A DNA stretch of 64,000 bases from Corynebacterium glyciniphilum AJ 3170 (GTDB taxonomy: Bacteria > Actinomycetota > Actinomycetes > Mycobacteriales > Mycobacteriaceae): assembly GCF_000626675.1 (NCBI RefSeq), contig NZ_CP006842.1:1116001-1180000 (forward strand), given 5' to 3'. Below the pieces are notes generated by a model. That model saw nothing but the letters and a program-made list of their open reading frames with translations. It did no database searches and was not told the origin of the DNA. A program made the position numbers and the translations under genes. Of this stretch, positions 8,813 through 18,488 are shown piece by piece. Every line of letters begins with the position of its first letter. The first letter of the stretch is position 1.

Positions 8813-9964
8813 CTACTCGGTGGCCGCGACCTCGCCACCCCGCGACCCGGCGGCGGTCTCGCGCAGGTTCGGGATCACCGCGGCGAACTGGCCGAGCAGC
8901 TTGGTCAGGTCCTGGCCCTCGCCGACCATGGTGAGGTTCGCTCCGGTGAGTCCCTCCGCCATGGCGGAGAAGATCTCCGGAAGCTGATCGACAACCTGCT
9001 TGTCCAGGATCACCCCGTTGTGGGAGGCGACAGCCTCCGCCTCGGTGCGCAGGGCCGCCGCCTTCGCCTCGGCGTTGATCCGGGTACGCTCGGCCTCCGC
9101 CTCGGCGGGCTTGATGACCTCAGAGACCAGCTCCTGTTCACGCAGCGTGGCCTGCGACTCTGCCAGACGGGCCTGCTCCTCGGCGACCTCACGGTCGGTC
9201 TCGGCACGGCGACGGGCCAGGGCGGCCTGTGCAGCGATGACCTGCTCCTGGGCCTCAGCCTCAGCACGTGGGCCCGCGGCATTGGCCTCGGCCTTGGCGG
9301 CGGCGATCTCCTTGGTGTTCTCCGCGACCTTGGTGTCCGTCTCCCGCTGGAAGTCGGACTTGCGACGCTCGGACTTCTGCTGCTCCTCAGCGATCTCGGC
9401 GTCGCGCTGGGCCTCGGCGACAGCACGCTCACGCTGGACGCGGGCGAGTTCCGGGGCGGACAGCGCCTGGATGTAGCCGTTCGGGTCGCTGATCGAGTTG
9501 ATCTGGAAGCTGTCTATCTGCCAGCCGAACCGCAGCATGCGTGGCTCGGCGTTGGAGAGCACCTGGCTGGCCAGCGCCGTGCGGTCGGAGATCATCTCCT
9601 CGACGGTGAGCTGGCCGATCATCGCGCGGGTCTCGCCGGAGAAGATGTCCTGGGCGGTGGATACGATCTGGCCGGTGTCGACGCCCAGGAACCTGTTCGC
9701 CGCCTCGACCACACTGTTCTTGTCCGCGGTCACGGAGAACACCACCGAGGCCTCGACATCGACGTCCACGTTCTGCTTCGACTGGGCACGCACCGCGATG
9801 TTCACGGTATTCGCGCCGATATGGAAGCGCTGTACCCGGTGCAGCACCGGGACGGACCAGGCACCGCCACCGATGACGACACGGTAGGGGTTGTCGGGTT
9901 TACGCGCGATCATGCCACCCGTGATCAGGAGGGCTTCGGTCGGCTTCGGGACATCGTAGAGCAT
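8813..9964 (-). CDS. SPFH/band-7 (flotillin-like) protein
   Basis: A 383-residue flotillin-family protein. An N-terminal SPFH/band-7 domain (about 1–170: VVIGGGAWSVPVLHRV, DVDVEASVVFSV, LTVEEMISDR, GWQIDSFQINSISD) is followed by a long charged Ala/Glu-rich coiled coil (about 180–320) and a C-terminal region (DKQVVDQLPEIFSAMAEGL). Flotillins oligomerise on membranes and organise microdomains. No clear membrane hairpin is seen at the N-terminus, so attachment may be peripheral. I chose the ATG at 9964; a TTG at 9985 would add seven residues. It is transcribed toward the tRNA and is divergent from the TauE-like gene. Confidence 0.85.
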   Translation of the reverse strand: MLYDVPKPTEALLITGGMIARKPDNPYRVVIGGGAWSVPVLHRVQRFHIGANTVNIAVRAQSKQNVDVDVEASVVFSVTADKNSVVEAANRFLGVDTGQIVSTAQDIFSGETRAMIGQLTVEEMISDRTALASQVLSNAEPRMLRFGWQIDSFQINSISDPNGYIQALSAPELARVQRERAVAEAQRDAEIAEEQQKSERRKSDFQRETDTKVAENTKEIAAAKAEANAAGPRAEAEAQEQVIAAQAALARRRAETDREVAEEQARLAESQATLREQELVSEVIKPAEAEAERTRINAEAKAAALRTEAEAVASHNGVILDKQVVDQLPEIFSAMAEGLTGANLTMVGEGQDLTKLLGQFAAVIPNLRETAAGSRGGEVAATE

Positions 9965-10012
9965 TCGTTCTTCTTTCTGTCGCAACGGGGAACGGGCAGG
10001 AGAACACTTAGT

Positions 10013-10114
10013 ACACCCTGAGCATATCGCAGAGGCTGTGCCTTTCTCAGGGCGGTCGCGGAACGAGCGGGCGCGTCCGGTGAGCCCGCTGCAGTAGTGC
10101 TCTGCTCAGGGTGT
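10013..10114. repeat. 12-bp inverted repeat pair in a divergent promoter region
   Basis: TGCTCAGGGTGT occurs on the plus strand at 10103–10114 and in exact inverse at 10013–10024. Each copy faces its own gene (TauE-like on plus, SPFH on minus) and is followed by a similar T/A-rich tract (TTTAAG or ACTAAG). It may be a shared promoter or regulator site. Nothing else was recognised in this gap. Confidence 0.4.
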
Positions 10115-10129
10115 TTAAGCTCGACGATT

Positions 10130-10882
10130 GTGTCCACCGTCGCGATTGTCCTGATACTCGCTGTTCTTGCCGGAGCCGTGCTCCAGCGCATCACCGGCAT
10201 GGGCGTCGGACTGGTGGCTGGACCCGTACTGTCCGTGGCGCTCGGTCCGGCAGCCGGTGTCACCGTCGTCAACGGCCTGTCCACCGTCAACGCGGTGAAC
10301 AACGCCTGGGCGGTGCGGGCGAAAACCGACTGGCGACGCTTCTGCTTCCTCGCCGGTGGACTGGTGCTGGGATCACTGCCGGCAGTATTCGTCGTGTTGG
10401 TGATCGACGGCCCCTGGCTGCTGGTCACCGTCGGCGTGCTGGTCCTCGCGGCGCTCGGGGTCACGCTGTTCCAGCCGGACAAAGCGAGACTGTCGGAACG
10501 GTCCGTCGTCCCCATGGTGCTGGCCGGAGCCGCGGGTGGGTTCATGAGCACCGTTGCCGGCATCGCCGCGCCTGCGTTCACCGTGTACGCGCGGTTGACC
10601 GGCTGGGACTACCGCGACTTCGTGGCGACTCTGCACCCGGTGATCGTGATCGCCAACCTGCTGTCTTTCGTGCTCAAGATTGTCATCTTCGGTGGCGTCG
10701 ATGTCGGCGGACTGCCCGTCTGGTTGTGGATCATCGCCGTCGCTGCGATCTTCGTCGGAGCCTGGTTCGGTGACCGGTTGTACGACAGGATTTCCAGTGA
10801 AGGCACCCGCAAACTCGCGACACTGCTGGCTTTCGCTGGTGCAGTGACACTGGTCATCAATGGTGTCGTAGCCATGCTCTGA
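10130..10882 (+). CDS. TauE/SafE-family sulfite/organosulfonate exporter-like membrane protein
   Basis: A 250-residue protein with about eight membrane helices in two related halves, typical of TauE/SafE (DUF81). Half-motifs are GAVLQRITGMGVGLVAGPVL near the start and AGAAGGFMSTVAGIAAPAFTVYARL at mid-protein. These transporters are linked to export of sulfite, sulfoacetate or similar anions; the substrate here is unknown. The GTG at 10130 was chosen because it begins right at the first helix; an in-frame GTG at 10097 would add 11 residues. The stop is 58 nt before the TPP riboswitch of thiC, but no functional link is evident. Confidence 0.8.
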   Translation: MSTVAIVLILAVLAGAVLQRITGMGVGLVAGPVLSVALGPAAGVTVVNGLSTVNAVNNAWAVRAKTDWRRFCFLAGGLVLGSLPAVFVVLVIDGPWLLVTVGVLVLAALGVTLFQPDKARLSERSVVPMVLAGAAGGFMSTVAGIAAPAFTVYARLTGWDYRDFVATLHPVIVIANLLSFVLKIVIFGGVDVGGLPVWLWIIAVAAIFVGAWFGDRLYDRISSEGTRKLATLLAFAGAVTLVINGVVAML

Positions 10883-10939
10883 GCAGCGCTGAGTGTTGAC
10901 CGATTGCAGGTGCTGTGCCGCCGTGGTAGGCATGAGGCG

Positions 10940-13623
<2,684 letters not shown>

Positions 13624-13753
13624 AGATGTCAGTATTCCAGTGGTGGACAAGGGTTGTGAGGGGGAGGGATTTGTCCCAGGATGTTTTTCTCCGCTGTGAG
13701 GGCCGGGGTGCGGGACGATCATGGTGTGCAGTCAACAGATGAAGGAGATGACG

Positions 13754-14743
13754 ATGCGTGCACTGATCGCGGGACGGGGCCCGGAGTGGATCCTCGACGA
13801 TGTCGATGTGCCGACCCCTGGTCCGGATGACGTCCTGATCCGTAACCACGCGGCCGGGACGAATAATGCTGACCTGCCCATGCTGGCCGAAGCGGACCCG
13901 ACAACCGGAGGGCACGGCAGAGAATTCATCGCGGGTTTCGAGTACGCCGGCGAGATCGTCGCCGTCGGAGAGAACGCAGGGCGCTGGGCTGTCGGGGACT
14001 TTGTTATGGGATCGATACCGGCGTCATTCGCGGAATACGTCGTTGTCGACCACCGGTTCGTCCTGCCCCGTCCGGACGGCCTCTCCTCAGAGAGCGCCTG
14101 TGCGCTCCCCACCGGGCTGCTGACTGAGCACGGTGCGCTTACTGTGGCAGGCTTCACGGCAGGCCAGAACGTGCTGATCACGGGAGCCACCAGCGGCATC
14201 GGGATGATCGGGGTACAGATGGCGAAGGCGCTCGGAGCGTCCTCCGTCATCGCGACGACCAGGACTCCTGCTGCACGCCAGCGGCTCGCAGCGTTGGGTG
14301 CCGACACCGTCGTCGTCACTGACGAGGAGAATCTCACCGACGCGGTCCTCGACGCCACGAACGGGCGCGGGGTGGACGTGGTGCTCGACCACGTCGCCGG
14401 GCAGACGTTCGCCGACTGCCTGCCCGCCACCGCAGAGGACGGTCACGTGGTGAATGTTGGGCGCCTCGCCGGTGCTGCGTCGACTATTGACCTGGACGCG
14501 CTGTCCTACCGGCACCTCACGGTTCATGGTGTGTCCTTCGGATTCACCCGGGACACGGAGATGGCCGGCATCATCGCCGGGCTCCTGCCGGATGTCCTGC
14601 CCGCCGTTGCCCGTGGTGAGGTCCGCCCCGTTATCGATACGACGGTGGATATCACCGATCCTGTGCATCTTGTCGACCGACTTCGCTCCGGCGACGCCAA
14701 GGGAAAGACCGTTGTGACCATCACTCAAGGAGGACAAGAATGA
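13754..14743 (+). CDS. MDR-family zinc-independent NADP(H) oxidoreductase (quinone reductase-like)
   Basis: A 329-residue medium-chain reductase. An N-terminal GroES-like domain (FEYAGEIVAVGENAGRWAVGDFVMG) is followed by a Rossmann domain with NVLITGATSGIGMIGVQMAKALGA. The zinc-binding Cys set of classical alcohol dehydrogenases is missing, so it fits quinone/enoyl reductase-type members. AAGGAGATGACG precedes the chosen ATG at 13754. It heads an operon with cupin, aldo/keto reductase and CMD genes, and its stop overlaps the cupin ATG by 4 nt. Its substrate is unknown; the gene set suggests handling of reactive carbonyl or quinone compounds. Confidence 0.85.
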   Translation: MRALIAGRGPEWILDDVDVPTPGPDDVLIRNHAAGTNNADLPMLAEADPTTGGHGREFIAGFEYAGEIVAVGENAGRWAVGDFVMGSIPASFAEYVVVDHRFVLPRPDGLSSESACALPTGLLTEHGALTVAGFTAGQNVLITGATSGIGMIGVQMAKALGASSVIATTRTPAARQRLAALGADTVVVTDEENLTDAVLDATNGRGVDVVLDHVAGQTFADCLPATAEDGHVVNVGRLAGAASTIDLDALSYRHLTVHGVSFGFTRDTEMAGIIAGLLPDVLPAVARGEVRPVIDTTVDITDPVHLVDRLRSGDAKGKTVVTITQGGQE

Positions 14744-15159
14744 CCGACACATATGAACCGACGTTTCCGATGGGCGGGCCCAATACCGCCTACGCAGAGA
14801 ACTTCGTGGGGCAGAGCTTCCTGACCATGCTCACCACCGCTGACGGCGACGGCGTCACGGTCGGGAATGTGACTTTCGAACCGGGATGCCGGAACAACTG
14901 GCACATCCATCACGCGTCGTCCGGCGGTGGCCAGATCCTGCTGTGCACCGATGGCAGCGGCTGGTACCAGGCGGAGGGGGAGAAGCCGGTGAGCATGGCC
15001 CCGGGCAGCGTGGTGAGCATCCCTGCCGGGGTGAAGCACTGGCACGGCGCGAAAGCGGATTCCTGGTTCACCCACCTCGCCATTGAGGTACCGGGTGAGG
15101 AGACCCGCAACGAGTGGCTTGAACCGGTCACTGACGAGCACTACAGCACACTGGCGTAG
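14740..15159 (+). CDS. Cupin-domain protein
   Basis: A 139-residue single-domain cupin. Motif 1 is WHIHHASSGGGQILLCTDGSG with the metal-binding His pair and Gln/Glu position; motif 2 is IPAGVKHWHGAKADSWFTHLAI with the second His. Such cupins in this operon type resemble carbonyl- or flavin-stress-associated proteins often paired or fused with CMD proteins, as seen three genes downstream. The ATG overlaps the previous stop (ATGA), so translation is coupled. Enzymatic role unknown. Confidence 0.86.
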   Translation: MTDTYEPTFPMGGPNTAYAENFVGQSFLTMLTTADGDGVTVGNVTFEPGCRNNWHIHHASSGGGQILLCTDGSGWYQAEGEKPVSMAPGSVVSIPAGVKHWHGAKADSWFTHLAIEVPGEETRNEWLEPVTDEHYSTLA

Positions 15160-15171
15160 GAGGACGAACAC

Positions 15172-16026
15172 ATGACGTACAACGAGACCCGCACCCTGTC
15201 CAACGATGTGACGATCCCGACGTTGGGACTCGGTACCTGGTTCATCGACGATGACAAAGCCGCTCAGGCCGTCCGGGACGCTGTGAAGGCCGGCTACCGC
15301 AACATCGACACCGCCCAGGCCTACGGCAATGAGCGCGGCGTCGGCGAAGGGGTCCGCACCAGTAGCGTGGCACGTGGGGACCTGTTCGTCTCCACGAAAC
15401 TCGCCGCCGAGATCAAAGACTACGACGGTGCCGTTGCTGCGATCGACGGCTCCCTGGAAACCATGGGGCTGGACTACCTCGACCTGATGCTGATCCACAG
15501 TCCGCAACCCTGGGACGATTTCCGGGGCGGTGACTACGCTGACGGCAACCGTGAAGCGTGGCGCGCACTGGAAGAGGCCTACCAGGCAGGCAAGTTACGC
15601 TCCATCGGGGTCTCCAACTTCCTAGAGAACGACCTGGACAACATCCTCGAGCATGGCTCGGTGGCGCCCCACGTCAACCAGATTCTTGTCCATGCCGGAA
15701 ATACTCCGAGCGACCTGATCGACTACTGCGCATCGAAGAACATCGTGGTCGAGGCTTATTCGCCGATCGCGCACGGTGAGATCCTCGACAACGAGGGAGT
15801 CGCGTCGATCGCTGAGAAGTACGGAGTGAGCGTGCCACAGTTGTGCATCCGCTACACCCTTCAGCTGGGCGCGGTGTCCCTGCCGAAGACCGCGAACCCC
15901 GAGCACATGCGCTCCAACGCTGAGGTCGAGTTCGAGATCTCCGCAGAGGACATGGAGGCCTTGCGGAACCTTGATGAGAAGGATTACGGCGAGTCCAGCG
16001 CATTCCCCGTCTACAGCGGGAAATAG
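15172..16026 (+). CDS. Aldo/keto reductase (2,5-diketo-gluconate reductase-like)
   Basis: A 284-residue NADPH-dependent aldo/keto reductase with a TIM-barrel fold. The catalytic tetrad is visible: Asp and Tyr in GYRNIDTAQAYGNERGVG, Lys in FVSTKLAAE, and His in LMLIHSPQPW. Nucleotide-binding text near the end is AVSLPKTANPEHMRSNAEV. It reduces aldehydes or ketones; substrate unknown. It follows the cupin gene by 12 nt with GGAGGA before the ATG, so it belongs to the same operon. Confidence 0.93.
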   Translation: MTYNETRTLSNDVTIPTLGLGTWFIDDDKAAQAVRDAVKAGYRNIDTAQAYGNERGVGEGVRTSSVARGDLFVSTKLAAEIKDYDGAVAAIDGSLETMGLDYLDLMLIHSPQPWDDFRGGDYADGNREAWRALEEAYQAGKLRSIGVSNFLENDLDNILEHGSVAPHVNQILVHAGNTPSDLIDYCASKNIVVEAYSPIAHGEILDNEGVASIAEKYGVSVPQLCIRYTLQLGAVSLPKTANPEHMRSNAEVEFEISAEDMEALRNLDEKDYGESSAFPVYSGK

Positions 16027-16055
16027 CGGACGTACCGAAGAAGGAGGCTAACGCA

Positions 16056-16391
16056 ATGGCAGACAGAGTAACGGCAGGCAGGGACGTCCTGGGAGAGTTC
16101 GCGCCGATGTTCGCCGAACTCAACGATGACGTCCTGTTCGGGCAGGTCTGGAGCCGCGAGGAACAGCTCTCCACACGCGATCGAAGCCTGGTCACCGTGA
16201 CGGCGGTCATGGCCAGCGGAGTGCTGGACAGTTCCCTGCAGGCACACATTGAACGAGCCAGGGCAAACGGGGTGACGGCCGAGGAGATGGCGGAAATCTT
16301 GACCCATGCGGCGTTCTACGCCGGATGGCCGAAGGCCTGGGCGGCGTTCCGTATGGCCAAGGAGGTCTATGGGGAGGACCCACGGGCCTAA
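16056..16391 (+). CDS. Carboxymuconolactone decarboxylase (CMD) family protein
   Basis: A 111-residue all-helical CMD-family protein. The family core is STRDRSLVTVTAVMASGVLDSSLQAHIERARANG followed by TAEEMAEILTHAAFYAGWPKAW. The AhpD-type CxxC disulfide pair is missing, and so is any cysteine, so it is not an alkylhydroperoxidase of that sort. Small CMD proteins next to cupins and aldo/keto reductases are common but poorly characterised. AAGGAGG lies 9 nt before the ATG; it is the fourth gene of the operon. Confidence 0.88.
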   Translation: MADRVTAGRDVLGEFAPMFAELNDDVLFGQVWSREEQLSTRDRSLVTVTAVMASGVLDSSLQAHIERARANGVTAEEMAEILTHAAFYAGWPKAWAAFRMAKEVYGEDPRA

Positions 16392-16401
16392 GCTCTACAC
16401 C

Positions 16402-16842
16402 ATGGCACTTCAACGCATGGACCATGTCACTATCGTCGTCCGGGATCTCGGTGCGGCAGTCGACTTCTTCCGGGAGCTCGGGATGGAGGTCGACGGGAGA
16501 ACCCAGGTTCACGGTGAGTGGGTGGACCGGATCTGCGGCATTGACGGGGTGACCGCAGACATCGCGATGCTGCACACTCCCGACGGTCACGGGCGTATCG
16601 AGTTGACGAGGTATCTGAGCCCGGAACCCGATCCTGCGGCGCGGGCACCGGAGCCGGTGGAGGCGCCGGGACTGCGTCAGATCATGTTCGCCGTTGACGA
16701 CGTGGATGACACCGTACATCGGCTCGTCGAGCACGGTGCCGAGATTGTCGGCGACATCGTCCAGTACAAGGATGCGTATCGACTGTGTTACCTCCGGGGG
16801 CCGGAGGGAATCATCGTCGCGCTGGCGGAGGAAGTTCGCTAA
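16402..16842 (+). CDS. VOC/glyoxalase-fold protein
   Basis: A 146-residue vicinal-oxygen-chelate protein with two βαβββ repeats: MDHVTIVVRDLGAAVDFFRELGMEV at the start and LRQIMFAVDDVDDTVHRLVEHGAEIV in the second half, ending YLRGPEGIIVALAEEV. Metal ligands may be the first-repeat His, ELTRY Glu, and the final acidic positions. VOC enzymes include glyoxalases, dioxygenases and fosfomycin-type resistance proteins; function here is not determined. TAAGCT at 16389–16394 is 7 nt before the ATG, so it probably has its own leaderless promoter despite lying only 10 nt after the CMD gene. Confidence 0.85.
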   Translation: MALQRMDHVTIVVRDLGAAVDFFRELGMEVDGRTQVHGEWVDRICGIDGVTADIAMLHTPDGHGRIELTRYLSPEPDPAARAPEPVEAPGLRQIMFAVDDVDDTVHRLVEHGAEIVGDIVQYKDAYRLCYLRGPEGIIVALAEEVR

Positions 16843-16909
16843 GACGCGTATCCTGGGGTGCGCAAGGTATCCGACACGTGGACCAGAGACAAGGGAAGTG
16901 GAGGTTACG

Positions 16910-17089
16910 ATGAGTGACGACAAGAAGCGCGACGACCGCGACGACGTCGACCCGGACCTGAAGAAGGTCGCGGACGACGAGTCGGAACGTCCCGGTTCCG
17001 GCAAGGAAAGCGCGGAAGCCGCCGAGCGCCGTGTGGACCAGTGGGAGGAAGAATCCTTCCCGGGCAGCGATCCGCCCGCCCACTACTGA
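16910..17089 (+). CDS. Small charged protein with C-terminal ESFPGSDPPAH motif
   Basis: A 59-residue, very hydrophilic protein rich in Asp, Glu, Lys and Arg. It ends in EESFPGSDPPAHY, close to the ESFPASDPP-type ending seen in many small bacterial proteins of unknown function. GGAGGT precedes the ATG by about 6 nt, and a strong hairpin follows directly, so it is likely a short independent transcript. No membrane segment or known fold; probably disordered. Function unknown. Confidence 0.75.
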   Translation: MSDDKKRDDRDDVDPDLKKVADDESERPGSGKESAEAAERRVDQWEEESFPGSDPPAHY

Positions 17090-17099
17090 CATATCTTTC

Positions 17100-17145
17100 A
17101 GAGTCCCCGCCACCCCGTCCTCGCGGACGAGGTGGCGGGGACTCT
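17100..17145. terminator. Strong bidirectional hairpin
   Basis: A near-perfect hairpin: 15-nt arms AGAGTCCCCGCCACC and GGTGGCGGGGACTCT enclose a further short GTCC/GGAC stem and a TCGC loop. There is no good U-run on either side, so it would be a U-less actinobacterial-type terminator between the small charged protein and the DUF2316 gene. Confidence 0.7.
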
Positions 17146-17161
17146 GGCACGATAGGGGGAT

Positions 17162-17455
17162 ATGTCCCTCAATGATCAGCAACGTCGCCAGACGGCATCA
17201 GAATTTGCTATGAACGTGACCCGCTCCGGGTTGAGCCGGGACCAGGTCAGGGAGCGTGCAGCATTGCCGCTAGAACGCTTCAGCGCAGCGTTGGGTGTCA
17301 CTCCGGACGCTCACCCTGCAGATGTGTGGCAGGTGAGGGACACTCTCGAGCAGGTGGTGCGTGAGGCGGGAGTCACCCCGGTGCCTCATACAGTGCTCAC
17401 CGAGGAGATGCGGGGCGCTGCCGCGGTGTGGTTCGGGGTAGGGGAACGACCGTGA
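17162..17455 (+). CDS. DUF2316 family protein
   Basis: A 97-residue soluble protein that resembles DUF2316 (MSLNDQQRRQTASEFAMNV at the start, SGLSRDQVRERAALPLERF with a helix-turn-helix-like look, and a closing HTVLTEEMRGAAAVWFG). It may bind DNA, since the middle helices resemble a small HTH, but the family function is unknown. The ATG lies just after ATAGGGG with no Shine-Dalgarno, so a leaderless start is likely. It is followed by the MDR reductase gene after 82 nt. Confidence 0.75.
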   Translation: MSLNDQQRRQTASEFAMNVTRSGLSRDQVRERAALPLERFSAALGVTPDAHPADVWQVRDTLEQVVREAGVTPVPHTVLTEEMRGAAAVWFGVGERP

Positions 17456-17537
17456 GATGCCCAGGTCGACGGTCGGTGCGGGGGTAGTGCCCCAGGGGGT
17501 ATGGAATACCGCGGTGTTACGCCTTGTTCTCTGACAC

Positions 17538-18467
17538 ATGCGTGCCATGACTTACCCGGAATACGGAAATCCTGACATTCTGCAGCTCACTGATGTGCCG
17601 GCGCCCAAAGTAGGCCCCGGGGGCATCCTGATCCGGGTCGAACGCGCCGCCGTGAACCCCGTCGACTGGAAAGTGATGGCCGGTGGTCTTGATCCCATGC
17701 TGGAGGCCGTCTTCCCCGTCATTCCTGGGTGGGACGTCGCCGGCACCGTTGAAGCGACCGGTCCGGACACCCCTGAGTTTTCGGTGGGAGACCGGGTTGC
17801 AGCCTATGCCCGTAAAGAGGTCGTCCACGGTGGAACCTACGCAGAGTATGTCTCCGTCCCCGCAGAATCGGCAGCTGTCATCCCTGCAGACGTGGACATC
17901 GACACCGCCGCCAGTCTTCCACTGGTGGGAGGCACCGCACTCCGCGCCCTCGAGACCGTGCAATTGTCACCTGATGACACACTGCTGATCCACGGAGCGT
18001 CCGGCGGGGTTGGTCATATCGCGGCCCAACTCGCCGTTGACTACGGGACCACGGTGATCGGTACGGCATCGCCGAAGAACCATGATCGGCTCCGTGAGAT
18101 GGGCGTGACGCCGGTCGCCTACGGGGACGGACTCGAAGACCGGGTACGCGAGATCGCGCCGGGTGGTATCACCGCCGTCGTCGATTTCGTCGGCGGTGTG
18201 CTGGACCAGAGTCTCGCGCTCCTAGGGGAGGAACGTGGCAACCGTCTGGTCTCCATCGCCGACAGCGAGGTTGAGGAGCACGGTGGGCGCTGGGTGTGGG
18301 TGCGCCCGGACGGCGGGCGCCTGCACTATCTCCTGGAGAAAGTCTCAGAGGGAGCCGTCTCGGTGCACATTGACCGGACATTCGCACTGGAGGACGCCGC
18401 CGAGGCACTGGAGGTGTCGAAGTCGGGGGAGGCCAATGGCAAACTCGTCATCGACGTGACTCGCTGA
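17538..18467 (+). CDS. NADP-dependent quinone/enoyl oxidoreductase (MDR family)
   Basis: A 309-residue zinc-free medium-chain reductase. GroES-like half: MRAMTYPEYGNPDILQLTDVP-type start (residues 1–21), NPVDWKVMAGG, PVIPGWDVAGTVEATG. Rossmann half: LLIHGASGGVGHIAAQLAVDYG. The C-terminus has the ALEDAAEALEVSKSGEANGKLVIDV pattern of quinone oxidoreductases. It likely reduces quinones or enones with NADPH. It is the second such enzyme here and only moderately similar to the one at 13.8 kb. Its 3' end converges on the CotH gene, 21 nt away. Confidence 0.9.
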   Translation: MRAMTYPEYGNPDILQLTDVPAPKVGPGGILIRVERAAVNPVDWKVMAGGLDPMLEAVFPVIPGWDVAGTVEATGPDTPEFSVGDRVAAYARKEVVHGGTYAEYVSVPAESAAVIPADVDIDTAASLPLVGGTALRALETVQLSPDDTLLIHGASGGVGHIAAQLAVDYGTTVIGTASPKNHDRLREMGVTPVAYGDGLEDRVREIAPGGITAVVDFVGGVLDQSLALLGEERGNRLVSIADSEVEEHGGRWVWVRPDGGRLHYLLEKVSEGAVSVHIDRTFALEDAAEALEVSKSGEANGKLVIDVTR

Positions 18468-18488
18468 CAGGAGGGCTGTCGTCGACCG

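Noticed and set aside
8642..10021. 459-codon open frame on the plus strand opposite the SPFH gene
   Set aside because: It runs over the tRNA and the reverse of a coiled-coil gene; low-complexity Leu/Gly text only. The SPFH protein on the minus strand has clear domains.
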